Of a stretch of 64,000 nt of DNA, positions 1-8,395 are shown piece after piece. Made by a program: the position numbers and the translations under genes. The notes below the pieces were generated by a model, which saw only the letters and a program-made list of their open reading frames with translations, was not told where the DNA came from and searched no databases. Positions within the stretch are counted from its first letter, which is position 1; every line of letters starts with the position of its first letter. The stretch lies in assembly GCA_963744225.1 (NCBI GenBank), contig CAVUSV010000004.1:434001-498000 (forward strand). Direction: 5' to 3'. This stretch comes from Bog-473 sp963744225 (GTDB lineage Bacteria; Actinomycetota; Acidimicrobiia; Acidimicrobiales; RAAP-2).

Positions 1-2
1 AG

Positions 3-635
3 GCGGTGGGAGCAGTCGTGCTCACCGGCCGCGGCTCGGCCTTCACCTCGGGTCAGGACCTGGCGGAGATGGCGGCCATCGCCACCGGCGACGCCGTCGC
101 GGGCGTGGGCGAGGGCTTCATGGGCCTGCTCGAGTGCGTGAGCGAGCTCTCCGTCCCTCTCCTGGCGGCGGTGAACGGTGTCGCCGTAGGCCTCGGCTTC
201 ACGCTGCTGGCGCACTGCGACATCGTGCTGGTGGACAATGGCGCCCGTCTGCGCGTGCCCTTCGCCGAGCTCGGCGTGCCCCTCGAGGCGGCAAGCAGCC
301 TCCTGTTCCCCGCTGCCATGGGCTGGCAACAGGCGGCGCGGGTGCTCCTCACTTCTGACTGGGTGACAGCAGACGAGCTCGTCGAGTTGGGGTTGGCCGT
401 GCGGGTCTGCACCCCGGGCACCGTGCTCGACGAGACGGTGGCGCTGGCCGCGCGCATCGCCGCGCATCCACGTGGGGCCACCCGGACCATCACCTCCCTG
501 ATGCGCTCGGCCCGCCACGATGCAGTTGTTGAGGCCAACCGGCGCGAGCAGGCCGCGTTCGCGACGTTGCTGGGGACTGCCGTCAGAGGCGGCACCCTCG
601 CCGACTTCGCGGCTCGTTCGTCGTCCGCGTCCTGA
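3..635 (+). CDS. Enoyl-CoA hydratase/isomerase family protein (5' truncated by window edge)
   Basis: The reading frame is open from the first bases, so the N-terminus lies outside the window; about 210 residues remain. It opens with the crotonase pattern VVLTGRGSAFTSGQDL (the CoA/oxyanion-hole strand), followed by PLLAAVNGVAVGLGFTLLAHCDIVLV, read here in two blocks, which forms the second oxyanion element, and a helix with VPFAELGVPLEAASS. Crotonases hydrate or isomerise acyl-CoA esters, usually in beta-oxidation-like pathways. The exact substrate cannot be told. The stop lies 2 bp before the next gene, so it is probably co-transcribed with the LLM oxidoreductase and the amidohydrolase. Confidence 0.9.
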   Translation, partial: AVGAVVLTGRGSAFTSGQDLAEMAAIATGDAVAGVGEGFMGLLECVSELSVPLLAAVNGVAVGLGFTLLAHCDIVLVDNGARLRVPFAELGVPLEAASSLLFPAAMGWQQAARVLLTSDWVTADELVELGLAVRVCTPGTVLDETVALAARIAAHPRGATRTITSLMRSARHDAVVEANRREQAAFATLLGTAVRGGTLADFAARSSSAS

Positions 636-637
636 CC

Positions 638-1498
638 GTGCGCCTGGGGATCACCGCCGCGCTGACCGACCGCGACCTCGCGCCCGCCGCGCTGGCCGCC
701 GCGGCGGAGGAGCTTGGCTTCGACTCGCTGTACTTGCCCGAGCACACCCATCTACCGCTGCGCGAGCAGATGCCGCCGGCGCTTGTCGAGGGCGTGCGGC
801 TCGACGCTTACCAGCGCTGCCTCGACCCGATCGTCGCCCTCTCGACGGCCGCCACCGCCACGGGGCGCCTTCGGCTCGGCACCGGCATCCTGCTCGTGGC
901 CCAGCACGATCCCATCGTGCTGGGCAAGCAGATCGCCACGCTGGACCTCCTCTCGGGCGGCCGCCTCACCCTGGGCGTCGGCTTCGGATGGAACCGAGCC
1001 GAAGCCGAGGACCACGGCGTCGACTTCGACCGCCGCCACGCCGTCGTGCGCGAACACCTCGCCGCCATGGAGGCCATCTGGTCCATGGACGAAGCCGAGT
1101 ACCACGGCGAATTCGTCGACTTCGACCCGACCTGGTCCTGGCCGAAGCCCCATCAGCAGCCGCGGGTACGCACGCTCGTCGGAGGCGGCGCCAACGATGC
1201 GGTGTTCTCGGCCGTCGTGGACTGCGCCGACGGCTGGATCCCAATCGGCGGTCGCGGCCTGAGCGAGGCCGTCCCCCGCCTGCGTGCACTCGCCCTGGAG
1301 GCGGGCCGCGACCCTGCCTCGCTCACCGTGGTGCCGTTCGGGACAATCGCCGGAGAGGGCAAGCTCGAGCACTTCGCCAGCCTGGGCATCACCGAGGTGG
1401 TCCTACGTATCCGGGCCGGTGACCGAGCATCCATGCGGGCCGAGCTCGAGTCCCTGGCACCGCTCGTCCCGTTCGCTGCCACACTGGGACCGCCATGA
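638..1498 (+). CDS. LLM-class (luciferase-like) F420-dependent oxidoreductase
   Basis: A 286-residue TIM-barrel protein of the bacterial luciferase/F420 superfamily. The N-terminus (LGITAALTDRDLAP), the LYLPEHTHLPL segment, the LRLGTGILLVAQHDPIVLGK strand and SGGRLTLGVGFGWNRAEAED are the usual markers of F420-dependent LLM enzymes (TIGR03619-like). These oxidise or reduce substrates with F420 or FMN. The GTG start sits 2 bp after the upstream stop, and its stop overlaps the amidohydrolase ATG by 4 bp (ATGA), so the three genes form one transcription unit. The cofactor is inferred from the family; the substrate is unknown. Confidence 0.9.
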   Translation: MRLGITAALTDRDLAPAALAAAAEELGFDSLYLPEHTHLPLREQMPPALVEGVRLDAYQRCLDPIVALSTAATATGRLRLGTGILLVAQHDPIVLGKQIATLDLLSGGRLTLGVGFGWNRAEAEDHGVDFDRRHAVVREHLAAMEAIWSMDEAEYHGEFVDFDPTWSWPKPHQQPRVRTLVGGGANDAVFSAVVDCADGWIPIGGRGLSEAVPRLRALALEAGRDPASLTVVPFGTIAGEGKLEHFASLGITEVVLRIRAGDRASMRAELESLAPLVPFAATLGPP

Positions 1499-2736
1499 CC
1501 GACCTGACCGACGACATCGAGCTCGAGCCCCGTGTCGGGAGCACGACGCCGCTCCCGAAGATCATCAGCGTGGATGACCACCTGGTAGAGCCCGCACATC
1601 TGTGGGAGACCTGGCTCCCGGCCCGCTTCAAGGAACACGGCCCCAAGGTCGAACGCCGCGGCATCGGCGAGATGGAGCACATCGGGGGCGGCGCCTACCG
1701 CCAGTCGTTCGACCCCGACGGGCCCAAAGCAGACTGCTGGGTCTACGAGGATCTCGTCTACATCAACAAGCGCCACGTTGCCGCCGTCGGGTTCGCTCGC
1801 GACGACATGACCATGTCGCCGATCACCTACGACGAGATGCGGCCCGGCTGCTACGAGTCCCGTGCCCGCATCGCGGACAACGAGGCCAACTGGGTGGAGG
1901 CCAGCCTGTGCTTCCCGACCTTCCCGCGCTTCTGTGGCCAGACCTTCCTCGAGGCCAAGGACCACGAGCTGGCCGAGGCCTGCCTCGTGGCCTACAACGA
2001 CTTCATGGTCGAGGAGTGGTGCGGCGACAGCGGTGGCCGGCTGCTCCCGCTGTGCTTAATTCCGCTGTGGGACGCGGACAAGGCGGCGGCCGAGGTACGT
2101 CGCAACGCGGCCCGCGGCGTGCGCGCCGTCTGCTTCAGCGAGATCCCGCCACACCTCGGGCTGCCCAGCATCCACGGCGGGTACTGGGACCCGTTCTTCG
2201 CCGCCTGTGAGGAGACCGGCACTGTGGTCTGCATGCACATTGGTTCGTCGTCGCGGATGCCGGCCACCTCGGGCGACGCGCCCGTGGCGGTGGCGGCCAC
2301 CCTCAGCTTCGGTAATGCCATGGCCTCGCTGACCGACTTCCTCTTCTCCGGTGTCCTCGTCCGTTTCCCGCGGCTCGTGCTGGCGTACTCGGAAGGGCAG
2401 ATCGGCTGGCTGCCCTACATCCTCGAACGGGCCGACGACGTCTGGCGCGAGCACCGGGCCTGGGGAGGCGTCAAGGACATCGTTCCCGAGGCTCCCTCGA
2501 ACTACTTCCACCGCCAGGTCTACGGCTGCTTCTTCCGCGACCAGCACGGTCTCGATTCGGTCGACGTCATCGGATCCGACCGCATCACCTTCGAGACCGA
2601 CTACCCCCACACCGACTCGACGTGGCCCGACACCCGCGCCGTGGCCGAGCACATGGTGCGGGACCTCTCCGACGACGTCGTGTACCGGATCATGCGCGGC
2701 AATGCCATTCAGATGCTGGGGCTCGAGATCAGCTGA
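1495..2736 (+). CDS. Amidohydrolase family metal-dependent hydrolase
   Basis: A 413-residue member of the amidohydrolase-2 (PF04909) TIM-barrel group. It begins with IISVDDHLVEPAHLWETWLP, the modified first-strand metal-binding motif typical of the actinobacterial subgroup, and has a later CMHIGSSS histidine strand and the C-terminal ETDYPHTDSTWPD segment carrying the conserved aspartate. Related enzymes hydrolyse or decarboxylate aromatic and CoA-pathway intermediates. The overlap with the LLM oxidoreductase and the upstream crotonase suggests a role in the same catabolic route. Substrate unknown. Confidence 0.88.
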   Translation: MTDLTDDIELEPRVGSTTPLPKIISVDDHLVEPAHLWETWLPARFKEHGPKVERRGIGEMEHIGGGAYRQSFDPDGPKADCWVYEDLVYINKRHVAAVGFARDDMTMSPITYDEMRPGCYESRARIADNEANWVEASLCFPTFPRFCGQTFLEAKDHELAEACLVAYNDFMVEEWCGDSGGRLLPLCLIPLWDADKAAAEVRRNAARGVRAVCFSEIPPHLGLPSIHGGYWDPFFAACEETGTVVCMHIGSSSRMPATSGDAPVAVAATLSFGNAMASLTDFLFSGVLVRFPRLVLAYSEGQIGWLPYILERADDVWREHRAWGGVKDIVPEAPSNYFHRQVYGCFFRDQHGLDSVDVIGSDRITFETDYPHTDSTWPDTRAVAEHMVRDLSDDVVYRIMRGNAIQMLGLEIS

Positions 2737-2844
2737 CGTAGGCGGCGGGCGGCTCCGGCATTCACCCTTGCATCCGCCCGTGGAGACTTTCTGGAACTAT
2801 CAACCACAGCATTTATAGTTTGAAAAATGATCCCCGACGCTGCC

Positions 2845-2871
2845 GTTTCGCACCTCAGAGGTTCGCGAAAC
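2845..2871. terminator. Hairpin between convergent genes (possible bidirectional terminator)
   Basis: Between the convergent amidohydrolase and HlyIII genes the sequence GTTTCGC-ACCTC pairs with GAGGT-(TC)-GCGAAAC, a stem of about 12 bp with a two-base bulge and a very short loop. There is no clear T-run, so it may be a stem-loop of another kind. Position is the main argument for terminator function. Confidence 0.35.
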
Positions 2872-2881
2872 CTCCGGCCGC

Positions 2882-3568
2882 TTAGTACCGCGGCAGTGCG
2901 ATGAAGGCGACCAGGTAGGCAAACAGAGCGGCGCCCACCAGGGTGCAGAAATGGAACACCTCGTGGAAGCCAAAGACGGTTGGCCAAGGATCGGGCCGCT
3001 TGCGGGCGTAGACCAGCGCCCCCGCTGTGTAGGCGATCCCCGCCACGATCATGATCCAGAAGCCCGCCCATCCCAGGCTGCGCACCAGTTGGGGTGCCAC
3101 GACGAGCGAGCACCAGCCCACCGCCACGTAAGGGATGGCGACCACCCACTGTGGTGCGTCGAGCCACACCTGGCGCAGCGCAATGCCGGCGGCGGCTCCC
3201 CCCCACACCATGGCGAGCTCGGCCACTTGGGCCCACCCGTGGAGCGCCAGCACGGCCACAGCGGTGGACGTCCCTGCGATCCCGATAAAGATCGCGCTGT
3301 GGTCGGCGCGCCGCATGCGTCGCCAGGCCGGGGCCGACCAGCGCAACCGGTGGAAGGCCGCGCTGGTGCCGAACATGACGAGCATGCCCCCCACGTAGAC
3401 GGAGAGAGCCGCTTTGGCGTTGGCGTCGGGACCGGCCGCGATGAGAAACGGCCCCCCGACCAACCAGGCGCAGAATGCCGCGACGTGCAGCCAGCCGCGC
3501 AGCAGGGGACGCGGGCCGGCTCGGTTGTCGGCCTGCTTGCCCTGTTCGCCCTGGGCCAGAGTGGTCAC
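2882..3568 (-). CDS. Hemolysin III (HlyIII/PAQR) family membrane protein
   Basis: A 228-residue protein with about seven hydrophobic segments. HlyIII signature residues are present: SAAFHRLRW after the second segment, RRADHSAIFIGIAGT, and the C-terminal GFHEVFHFCTLVGAA with the histidines thought to bind zinc in the PAQR superfamily. It is an inner-membrane protein; cytolytic activity is known only for a few members and its normal role is unclear. GTG start; this start overlaps the serB stop by 4 bp (GTGA), so it is translated from the serB transcript. Confidence 0.92.
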   Translation of the reverse strand: MTTLAQGEQGKQADNRAGPRPLLRGWLHVAAFCAWLVGGPFLIAAGPDANAKAALSVYVGGMLVMFGTSAAFHRLRWSAPAWRRMRRADHSAIFIGIAGTSTAVAVLALHGWAQVAELAMVWGGAAAGIALRQVWLDAPQWVVAIPYVAVGWCSLVVAPQLVRSLGWAGFWIMIVAGIAYTAGALVYARKRPDPWPTVFGFHEVFHFCTLVGAALFAYLVAFIALPRY

Positions 3569-4776
3569 GGCCCCCCCTGCTGCTCGAGCCGGTCGGCCAG
3601 TTCCACCTCGCGGCGCGAGATTCCGAGCAGATAGAGCACGGCATCGAGGTAGGGCACGCTCAGCGCCGTGTCTGCGGCCCGGCGGACGACATCCTTCGCG
3701 TTGAACGCGATCCCGAGCCCGGCGGCCGCGAGCATGTCGATGTCGTTCGCCCCGTCGCCGATCGCGATGGTGCGCGCCGGCGGGACACCGGCTGCCGCGG
3801 CAAAACGGGTCATGGCGGCGGCCTTGCCTGCCCGGTCCACCATCTCGCCCTCCAGCTCGCCCGTGACGACCCCGTCGTCGAGCACGAGAACATTGGCCGC
3901 CAGATGATCGATGCCCAGATCCCGTACGAGCGGCTCCATCACCTGGACGAAGCCCCCGCTCACCACGGCCAGTTCGTAGCCGAGCCGCTTGAGCGTGCGC
4001 ACCAGGGTGCGGGCGCCTGGGGCGAAGGCAATGTCGCGGCGGACCGCGACCAGGTCCGCCTCGGTCAAGCCGGCTAGGAGCCGGACCCGGCTGCGCAGCG
4101 CGTCCTCAAAATCGAGATCGCCGGCCATCGCCGCCGCGGTCACCGCCGCAACCTCGGGGCCGCAGCCGCGGCGTTCGGCCAACAGGTCGATGACCTCTCC
4201 TTGCAGAAGGGTGGAGTCCGCATCCATGACGATCAGGTGCTTGGCGCGCCGGTGTAGTCCGGCGGCCTGGACCGCCACATCCACCCTGCGCTGGGCGGCC
4301 TCTTGGGCGAGAGCGCGGCGCAGGCGGTCGAGGTCGGCGCCGGCAACGGACAGTTCGTAGGAGTGCACCGGATAGGAGGAGAGGCGAATGATCCGCTCGA
4401 TGTTGCCGCCGCACCGCGCGATGCATCCGGTCACTCCTTCGAGGGTGGCGGCGTCGATCTCGGGTGCCAGCAGGGTCACCAGGTGGCGGTCACAGGTCCG
4501 GTCGACCTCCGCCTCGACGAGCGGCACGACGGTCACCTCGACACCCGCGCCGCCCAAACGGCGGGTCAGCGCGGCCCGAGCGGGCTCCACCGCGGAAGGC
4601 AGCATCTCCGCCTCCACACACAGCAACAGTCGGCCATGTACACGGACCTGCTCCACGTCGTTCACCTCGACGCGCTGCTCGGCCAGCGCGGCGAACAGCC
4701 GCTCCGCGATGCCGGGGGCATCCTGGCCGCTCGCCGTGACCAGGAACGGCGACGGTGCGTCCACGGACGCCGTCAC
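3565..4776 (-). CDS. serB: Phosphoserine phosphatase SerB
   Basis: A 403-residue enzyme that dephosphorylates O-phosphoserine in the last step of serine synthesis. Two N-terminal ACT-like regions (residues ~10-90 and ~95-170) precede a HAD phosphatase domain. HAD motif I is LIVMDADSTLLQGEVID (nucleophile and acid Asp, followed by the SerB Glu), motif II is AVVSGGF, and motif IV is AIGDGANDIDMLAAAGLGIA. This long ACT-HAD form is standard in actinobacteria. GTG start chosen; it lies in an 11-bp tandem repeat and 18 bp downstream of the acyltransferase stop. Overlaps the HlyIII gene by 4 bp. Confidence 0.95.
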   Translation of the reverse strand: MTASVDAPSPFLVTASGQDAPGIAERLFAALAEQRVEVNDVEQVRVHGRLLLCVEAEMLPSAVEPARAALTRRLGGAGVEVTVVPLVEAEVDRTCDRHLVTLLAPEIDAATLEGVTGCIARCGGNIERIIRLSSYPVHSYELSVAGADLDRLRRALAQEAAQRRVDVAVQAAGLHRRAKHLIVMDADSTLLQGEVIDLLAERRGCGPEVAAVTAAAMAGDLDFEDALRSRVRLLAGLTEADLVAVRRDIAFAPGARTLVRTLKRLGYELAVVSGGFVQVMEPLVRDLGIDHLAANVLVLDDGVVTGELEGEMVDRAGKAAAMTRFAAAAGVPPARTIAIGDGANDIDMLAAAGLGIAFNAKDVVRRAADTALSVPYLDAVLYLLGISRREVELADRLEQQGGP

Positions 4777-4812
4777 GACGACGTCACGACAGCGTCACGA
4801 CAGCGTCACGTC
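4771..4812. repeat. 11-bp tandem repeat spanning an intergenic junction
   Basis: Units CGTCACGACGA, CGTCACGACAG, CGTCACGACAG and a partial CGTCACGTC lie head to tail. They cover the last codons and stop of the acyltransferase and the start of serB, so each unit recreates a TGA on the minus strand. Probably slippage; it could affect coupling between the two genes. Confidence 0.75.
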
Positions 4813-5457
4813 CTTCTCGGTGACCCAGCCGGCCCCTTCGACCCAGCGCTTCACGATGCGGGCGGGGACGCCGGCGACCACGCAGCGATCGGGGACCTCG
4901 CCCCGGACCACGGCGCCGGCCGCCACCACGACATGTTCGCCGATCTGCGCGCCCGGGAGGATCACGGCGTTGGCACCGAGCCAGCTGCCCGATCCGATGC
5001 GGACGGGTGCTTCCGTGGGCCATTGGCGCCCGATCGGCACCAGCGGGTCCTCGAAGGTGTGGTTCTGGTCGGTGATGTAGACGTAGGGACCGGTCTGGAT
5101 GTCGTCTCCGATCACGATCTCCCAGTGGCCCACGATGTGGGAACCCCGGCCGATGAGACAGCGGCTGCCGATGGAGACGACCGGGTCGGTCGGCATCTCC
5201 TGGCCCGGCGCCATCCCGGCCGAGATGGAAGCTCCTGGTCCGACGATGGTCTCGGCCCCGATGTGGATCAAGTGCTCGTTGTAAAGGGCGCCCTGGGGGA
5301 AGAGGAGGCAAGCGCCCGGTCCCATCCGTCCGAAGCGCTGTCCCCGGACGTCGCCCGGCCCGATGGCCCCGAGCTCCATGGCGCCCTCCCTCGTCGCGTG
5401 CACGAGCCGGGACAAGGCCCGGCGTAGCGGTGGGGGGAGGGAGCGGACCCAGCTCAC
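4795..5457 (-). CDS. Left-handed beta-helix (hexapeptide repeat) acyltransferase
   Basis: A 220-residue protein with successive hexapeptide turns (for example IGAETIVGPGASISAG, IGSRCLIGRGSHIVG, IGSGSWLGANAVILPG, IGEHVVVAAGAVV) ending in VPDRCVVAGVPARIVKR, the standard C-terminal cap of CysE/LacA/WbbJ-type O- or N-acetyltransferases. YITDQNHTFEDP supplies the catalytic-type histidine. It likely transfers an acetyl or other acyl group to a sugar or small molecule; the acceptor is unknown. Upstream of serB on the same strand. Confidence 0.85.
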   Translation of the reverse strand: MSWVRSLPPPLRRALSRLVHATREGAMELGAIGPGDVRGQRFGRMGPGACLLFPQGALYNEHLIHIGAETIVGPGASISAGMAPGQEMPTDPVVSIGSRCLIGRGSHIVGHWEIVIGDDIQTGPYVYITDQNHTFEDPLVPIGRQWPTEAPVRIGSGSWLGANAVILPGAQIGEHVVVAAGAVVRGEVPDRCVVAGVPARIVKRWVEGAGWVTEKDVTLS

Positions 5458-5539
5458 GCTGGAATGTTAGGTGGCGGCGCTCTCGACACCGAATCGGCTT
5501 GCACCCCGGGCAACAGATGCTGTTGGGTAAACTCGCTCC

Positions 5540-7246
5540 GTGCAGCCCCTCCCTCCGGACGGCGGCTCCGACCCCGCGCCACCCTCGGGTGACCACGCCA
5601 TCGACCGCCGCCAGTTCCTGCGGCTCTCCGCGCTCGGGGCCGCCGGGTTCGCGGTGGGACCGCGGCTGAGCTCCCATCAAAAGAACCGCGTGCCGGCGAG
5701 GGCCCGCCGCAACACGAGCCAGAAACTCCCCACCGTCGTGGATGCGCGACTGCCGAGCGGGGTCGTCGTGCCCACGGCGCCCTGGCTGATCGCCGAGAAT
5801 GCCAAGCCGGGCACTTTGAACTGGATCTGCAACCACGTCCAGCCCAACCACGCGCTCGAGGGATTCGCCAGCCAAGTGAGTGCGGTGCCCGGCGACGATG
5901 TCGCCGTCTTCGTGAACACCACGGCCCGCGCGGTGCAGGTCCAGGCCTATCGGATGGGTTTCTACCAAGGTCTGGGCGGGCGCCTCGTCGTCCAGACCGA
6001 CTTCGTGGCCGCCCGACCCCAACCGGCCCCCGTGGTCACATCCGGCGCCGGGACGGTCTCGTGCCCGTGGTCGCCCACCATGACCCTCAACATCACAAAG
6101 GACTGGCTGCCGGGGTGCTATTTGCTGAAGCTGGTGGGGAGCGGCGGTGAGGAGCAATTCGTCCCGCTCACCATCCGCGACGACGCCTCCATGGCGTCGT
6201 ACGTCCTCCAGAACTCCGTGACCACCTGGCAGGCCTACAACCTCTGGGGCAGCTACAGCCTCTACTACGGCCAATCGCCGGGCGGTCGGTCGGACTTCGC
6301 CAACCGGGCGCGGGTGGTGTCGTTCGACCGTCCCTACCCCCAGACCTGGGCCTCCGGTGCGGCGGACTTCGTCGGCAACGAGCTGCCACTCTTGTTCCAC
6401 CTCGAGAGCCTCGGGCTCGACCTGACGTACTGGACCGACGTCGACCTCCACCAACGGCCGCAGCTCCTGGCCAATCACCGCTGCCTCTTCAGCCTGGGCC
6501 ACGACGAGTACTGGTCCCAGCCCATGCGCCAAGCCGCGGCGCAGGCCACCGCCAACGGTCTCAACATGGCCTTCCTCGGAGCGAACGCCGTCTACCGGCA
6601 GATCCGGTTAGAGCCGAGCTCAATCGGGCCCAACCGCCTGGAGGTCTGTTACAAGAGCGCCGCGGAGGACCCCCTGGCCCGGCAACAGCCAGCGTTGACC
6701 ACGGTCAACTGGGCCCAGGCTCCGGTCAATGACCCCGAGTCGAACCTCATCGGATCCATGTACCAATCGGTGGGAGCGAAGGCGGACATGGTCGTGACGG
6801 ACGCCTCATCGTGGTTCTACAAGGGCTGCAACCTGGCCGACGGCCACACCTTCCCAACTGCCATCCTCGGGGAGTTCGACCGCTTCGTCCCGTCCCTGCC
6901 CGGACCCCGCAACGTCGACGTGCTGGCCCACTCGCCGGTGCCCGGACAGTCGAACTGGTCCGACATCACCTACTACACCGCTCCCGGCAACGGCGGGGGC
7001 GTGCTGGCCAGCGGCTCGGCCAGCTTCGTCTCCCTGCTCTCGACCACGGGCGCCATCCCCTCCCTGGTCATCCCCGGGCCTTTCCCGGGCGTCACCGACG
7101 TGATCCGCCGGGCTATGGAGAACGTCTACGGCCGGTTCGGGCTGGGACCGGCCTCCTCTTATGGCAGTTCCGGCGGCAATTGGTCCTCGATTTACACCGG
7201 GGCTGCCGCCTCCAAGGGCACCGCCGCCGGGACGCCCGCAGCCTGA
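5540..7246 (+). CDS. Tat-exported N,N-dimethylformamidase beta-subunit-like protein
   Basis: A 568-residue protein. Near the N-terminus DRRQFLRLSALGAAGFAVG is a twin-arginine signal. The mature part resembles the C-terminal domain of the N,N-dimethylformamidase large subunit (PF20254): WLIAENAKPGTLNW, VQAYRMGFYQGLGGR, WQAYNLWGSYSLYYG, DRPYPQTWASGAADF, TYWTDVDLH, CLFSLGHDEYWSQPMR and MAFLGANAVYRQIRLE. In many actinobacteria such proteins are exported and have no proven substrate, so amidase activity is inferred only. GTG start; 66 bp separate it from the DUF3048 lipoprotein. Confidence 0.82.
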   Translation: MQPLPPDGGSDPAPPSGDHAIDRRQFLRLSALGAAGFAVGPRLSSHQKNRVPARARRNTSQKLPTVVDARLPSGVVVPTAPWLIAENAKPGTLNWICNHVQPNHALEGFASQVSAVPGDDVAVFVNTTARAVQVQAYRMGFYQGLGGRLVVQTDFVAARPQPAPVVTSGAGTVSCPWSPTMTLNITKDWLPGCYLLKLVGSGGEEQFVPLTIRDDASMASYVLQNSVTTWQAYNLWGSYSLYYGQSPGGRSDFANRARVVSFDRPYPQTWASGAADFVGNELPLLFHLESLGLDLTYWTDVDLHQRPQLLANHRCLFSLGHDEYWSQPMRQAAAQATANGLNMAFLGANAVYRQIRLEPSSIGPNRLEVCYKSAAEDPLARQQPALTTVNWAQAPVNDPESNLIGSMYQSVGAKADMVVTDASSWFYKGCNLADGHTFPTAILGEFDRFVPSLPGPRNVDVLAHSPVPGQSNWSDITYYTAPGNGGGVLASGSASFVSLLSTTGAIPSLVIPGPFPGVTDVIRRAMENVYGRFGLGPASSYGSSGGNWSSIYTGAAASKGTAAGTPAA

Positions 7247-7312
7247 GTGGCACCCCGCGTCGGCGGATGCCACCACTTGGGGGCGCCGCCCCCCTACGAT
7301 CGACGCCCAGCG

Positions 7313-8389
7313 ATGGGGAATTCCGACGATGAGCGCACCCGGGCGCGCCTTCCGCTCGCCTGGGGCGTGTTGGCGACCGCGGGACTGGCCGGGCTGGCGT
7401 TGAACGCCTGCTCCTCCTCCCCGGTGAATCACGCGGCCGCCGCGATCAAGCCGAAACCGACCACGACGACGTCGACCGTCCCGCCGCCGGCCTGCCCGTT
7501 GACCGGCTCGCCGGTCCCCCACGGCAGCGTCCCCCAGCGGCCCGCCATGGCGGTGAAGATCGACAATTACCCCGCCGGCCGTCCGCAATCCGGACTCGAC
7601 AAGGCCGACATCGTGTTCGAAGAGCCGGTCGAGGGGGGCATCACCCGCTACGCCGCCGTGTTCCAGTGCCAAGACGTCGGCCTGATCGGTCCCGTCCGCT
7701 CGGCCCGCAACATCGACATCGGCATCCTGGGGCAACTGGGCAACCCGCTCGAGGCGCATGTGGGCGGCATCAACCCGGTCCTCGCCAACATCAACGCATC
7801 GCCCATCATCAACGTCGATCTGGGAGCCAGCGACTCCCTGATGATTCACCCTCCCGGCAAAGTGTCGCCCGACGCGGACTACACCTCGACGGCCATCGTC
7901 TACGGCACGCACCCGACCATGACCACACCGCCCCAGCCACTGTTCACCTATTCGACCGCCCCGGTGGCCGGAGGCACACCCGTCTCGACCATCCATATCG
8001 ACTTCTCCGGGACGTCCAACGTCACCTGGAAGTGGAACCCGGCCACGAACACCTTCCAGCGCTTCTACGGGTTCACGCCCGACATGCTGGCCAACGGCGT
8101 CCAGAACGCTGCGACCAACGTGGTGGTGCAATACGTCCAGATCAGTTACGGCCCCTGGGCCGAGAACCAGGGGGGCGGCCTGGAGGTGCAGGCGGACCTG
8201 TACCCGAACGCCAGCGGCACGGCCGTCGTCTACCGCAACGGGATGGCCATCAATGCCACCTGGCACCGAGCCACCCTTAGCTCCCCAACGCAGTTCGTAA
8301 ACGCCTTCGGCGTGGCGATCCCGCTGCAGCCCGGCCAGACCTGGGTCGAGCTGGTGCCCAACTCCATCATCGCGACCACGACCCCGTAG
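7313..8389 (+). CDS. DUF3048 domain-containing lipoprotein (YerB-like)
   Basis: About 358 residues. The ATG at 7313 gives a short basic N-terminus, a hydrophobic stretch and the lipobox LALNACSSS, so lipidation at Cys is expected; an upstream in-frame GTG at 7247 would bury this signal. The mature protein has the DUF3048 pattern: RPAMAVKIDNYPAGRPQSGL, ADIVFEEPVEGGITRYAAVF and IGPVRSARNIDIGIL. The family is surface-attached and of unknown function. A Thr/Pro-rich linker (PKPTTTTSTVPPPACP) follows the lipid anchor. Confidence 0.88.
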   Translation: MGNSDDERTRARLPLAWGVLATAGLAGLALNACSSSPVNHAAAAIKPKPTTTTSTVPPPACPLTGSPVPHGSVPQRPAMAVKIDNYPAGRPQSGLDKADIVFEEPVEGGITRYAAVFQCQDVGLIGPVRSARNIDIGILGQLGNPLEAHVGGINPVLANINASPIINVDLGASDSLMIHPPGKVSPDADYTSTAIVYGTHPTMTTPPQPLFTYSTAPVAGGTPVSTIHIDFSGTSNVTWKWNPATNTFQRFYGFTPDMLANGVQNAATNVVVQYVQISYGPWAENQGGGLEVQADLYPNASGTAVVYRNGMAINATWHRATLSSPTQFVNAFGVAIPLQPGQTWVELVPNSIIATTTP

Positions 8390-8395
8390 CGGCGG

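Noticed and set aside
4784..6532. A 582-codon minus-strand frame across the acyltransferase and DMFase-like genes
   Set aside because: It covers two well-supported genes in other frames and its protein is Arg/Gly/His-rich without motifs.
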